Shown one piece after another: positions 5,343 to 5,668 of a stretch of DNA of 5,668 bases. Under the pieces are notes generated by a model. It was not told where the DNA came from. It searched no databases and worked only from the letters and a program-made list of their open reading frames with translations. Each line of letters starts with the position of its first letter. Position 1 is the first letter of the stretch. This DNA comes from an uncultured Aquimonas sp. (lineage in GTDB: Bacteria > Pseudomonadota > Gammaproteobacteria > Xanthomonadales > Xanthomonadaceae), in assembly GCA_946481615.1 (NCBI GenBank), contig CAMLOR010000226.1, positions 1 through 5,668 of the forward strand. The letters run 5' to 3'. Position numbers and translations under genes: made by a program.

Positions 5343-5637
5343 CTCCCCGCTTGCGCGGCGCGCTCTTCGCCGCCCGCTCCCGCCGCGTGACTTTCGGATC
5401 CGCCACCAGCGGCCGATAAATCTCGACACGATCCCCCGCGCGCAACACGCTGTCGGCCGCACGCACGTCCCCGAACACCCCGAAGCTCGCGCCTTCGAGC
5501 TTCACCTGCGGCACCCGCCAGGCGATGCCGCTGGCCTCCACGGCCTGCGCGATGGTCGCGCCTTCCGGCACCCGCACCTTCAACACCCACTGCCGCTGCG
5601 GCAGCGCGTACACCACCTCGACGTCGATCTCACCCAT
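5338..5637 (-). CDS. rnfH: RnfH family ubiquitin-like protein
   Basis: This small cytoplasmic beta-grasp protein of the RnfH/YfjF (RatB) family has no settled biochemical role; the name comes from linkage to the Rnf redox complex in some bacteria. The protein is 99 aa, a normal length. It starts MGEIDVEVVYALPQRQWVLKV (1-21), has the helix region GATIAQAVEASGI (26-38), then VKLEGASFGVFG (45-56) and ends its domain with VLRAGDRVEIYRPLVADPK (64-82), the family's clearest motif. A basic tail (RRERAAKSAPRKRGG) follows, and the stop codon falls within a repeat element. The ATG at 5637 overlaps the last codons of ratA by 8 bases, so translation is probably coupled; no good ribosome binding site is seen. 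Family assignment is secure, function is not. Confidence 0.94.
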   Translation of the reverse strand: MGEIDVEVVYALPQRQWVLKVRVPEGATIAQAVEASGIAWRVPQVKLEGASFGVFGDVRAADSVLRAGDRVEIYRPLVADPKVTRRERAAKSAPRKRGG

Positions 5638-5668
5638 AGACGATGCGCGCCTCGCGCACGAAATCGTC
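5630..5668 (-). CDS. ratA: RatA-type START/COQ10-like protein, C-terminal end only
   Basis: Only 12 codons and the stop are visible. On the minus strand they read DDFVREARIVYG and then TGA (5630-5632). The FVxxAxxVYG ending fits RatA/YfjG proteins, which precede rnfH in most gammaproteobacteria. RatA is a START-fold protein related to the ubiquinone-binding COQ10, and in E. coli it is reported to inhibit 70S ribosome association. The frame stays open to the window edge and overlaps rnfH by 8 bases (ATGGGTGA), the usual tight coupling of this pair. Identity rests on this short tail and the neighbour. Confidence 0.7.
   Translation of the reverse strand, partial: DDFVREARIVYG

Overview
The window comes from a high-GC gammaproteobacterium, most likely a member of the Xanthomonadaceae/Lysobacteraceae (Xanthomonas, Lysobacter, Luteimonas or Thermomonas type). 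The reasons are the gene order ratA-rnfH | bamE | fur | recN | hrcA-grpE-dnaK, which I recognise as typical of that family, the strong GC bias with G/C at third codon positions, and a Fur protein without cysteines. The taxonomic call is inference from layout and protein character, not from a search. All genes seen are core housekeeping genes. I see no CRISPR array, insertion sequence, tRNA, rRNA or defence cassette.

Layout. Positions 1-2240 hold the heat-shock operon on the minus strand, in transcription order hrcA (CIRCE-type repressor), grpE (nucleotide exchange factor) and dnaK (Hsp70, whose 3' part lies beyond position 1). Each of the three genes is preceded by a sigma-32-like promoter. 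Those of grpE and dnaK sit across the stop codon of the gene before them and have the same 13-base spacing. No CIRCE operator is visible. Positions 2241-2544 are a 304-base divergent spacer between hrcA and recN, largely filled by a repeat array. recN (2545-4212, plus) encodes the SMC-like DNA-repair ATPase. It converges on fur (4382-4792, minus) across a second repeat array that can fold into a 26-bp stem. fur and bamE (4888-5286, plus) diverge from a short shared promoter region. bamE converges on rnfH (5338-5637, minus), whose stop codon lies inside a truncated copy of the same repeat. The last 12 codons of ratA overlap the start of rnfH at the right edge.

Functionally the window joins protein-folding stress (HrcA/GrpE/DnaK), outer-membrane assembly (BamE), iron control (Fur), double-strand-break repair (RecN) and the small RatA/RnfH pair. 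These are neighbours rather than one pathway. The least explained element is a 24-base interspersed repeat, eight copies (one truncated) in three spacers. It is arranged as one reversed copy followed by one to three tandem forward copies with 51- or 57-base periods. I see no new enzyme system; the points worth a second look are this repeat family and the layered heat-shock promoters.
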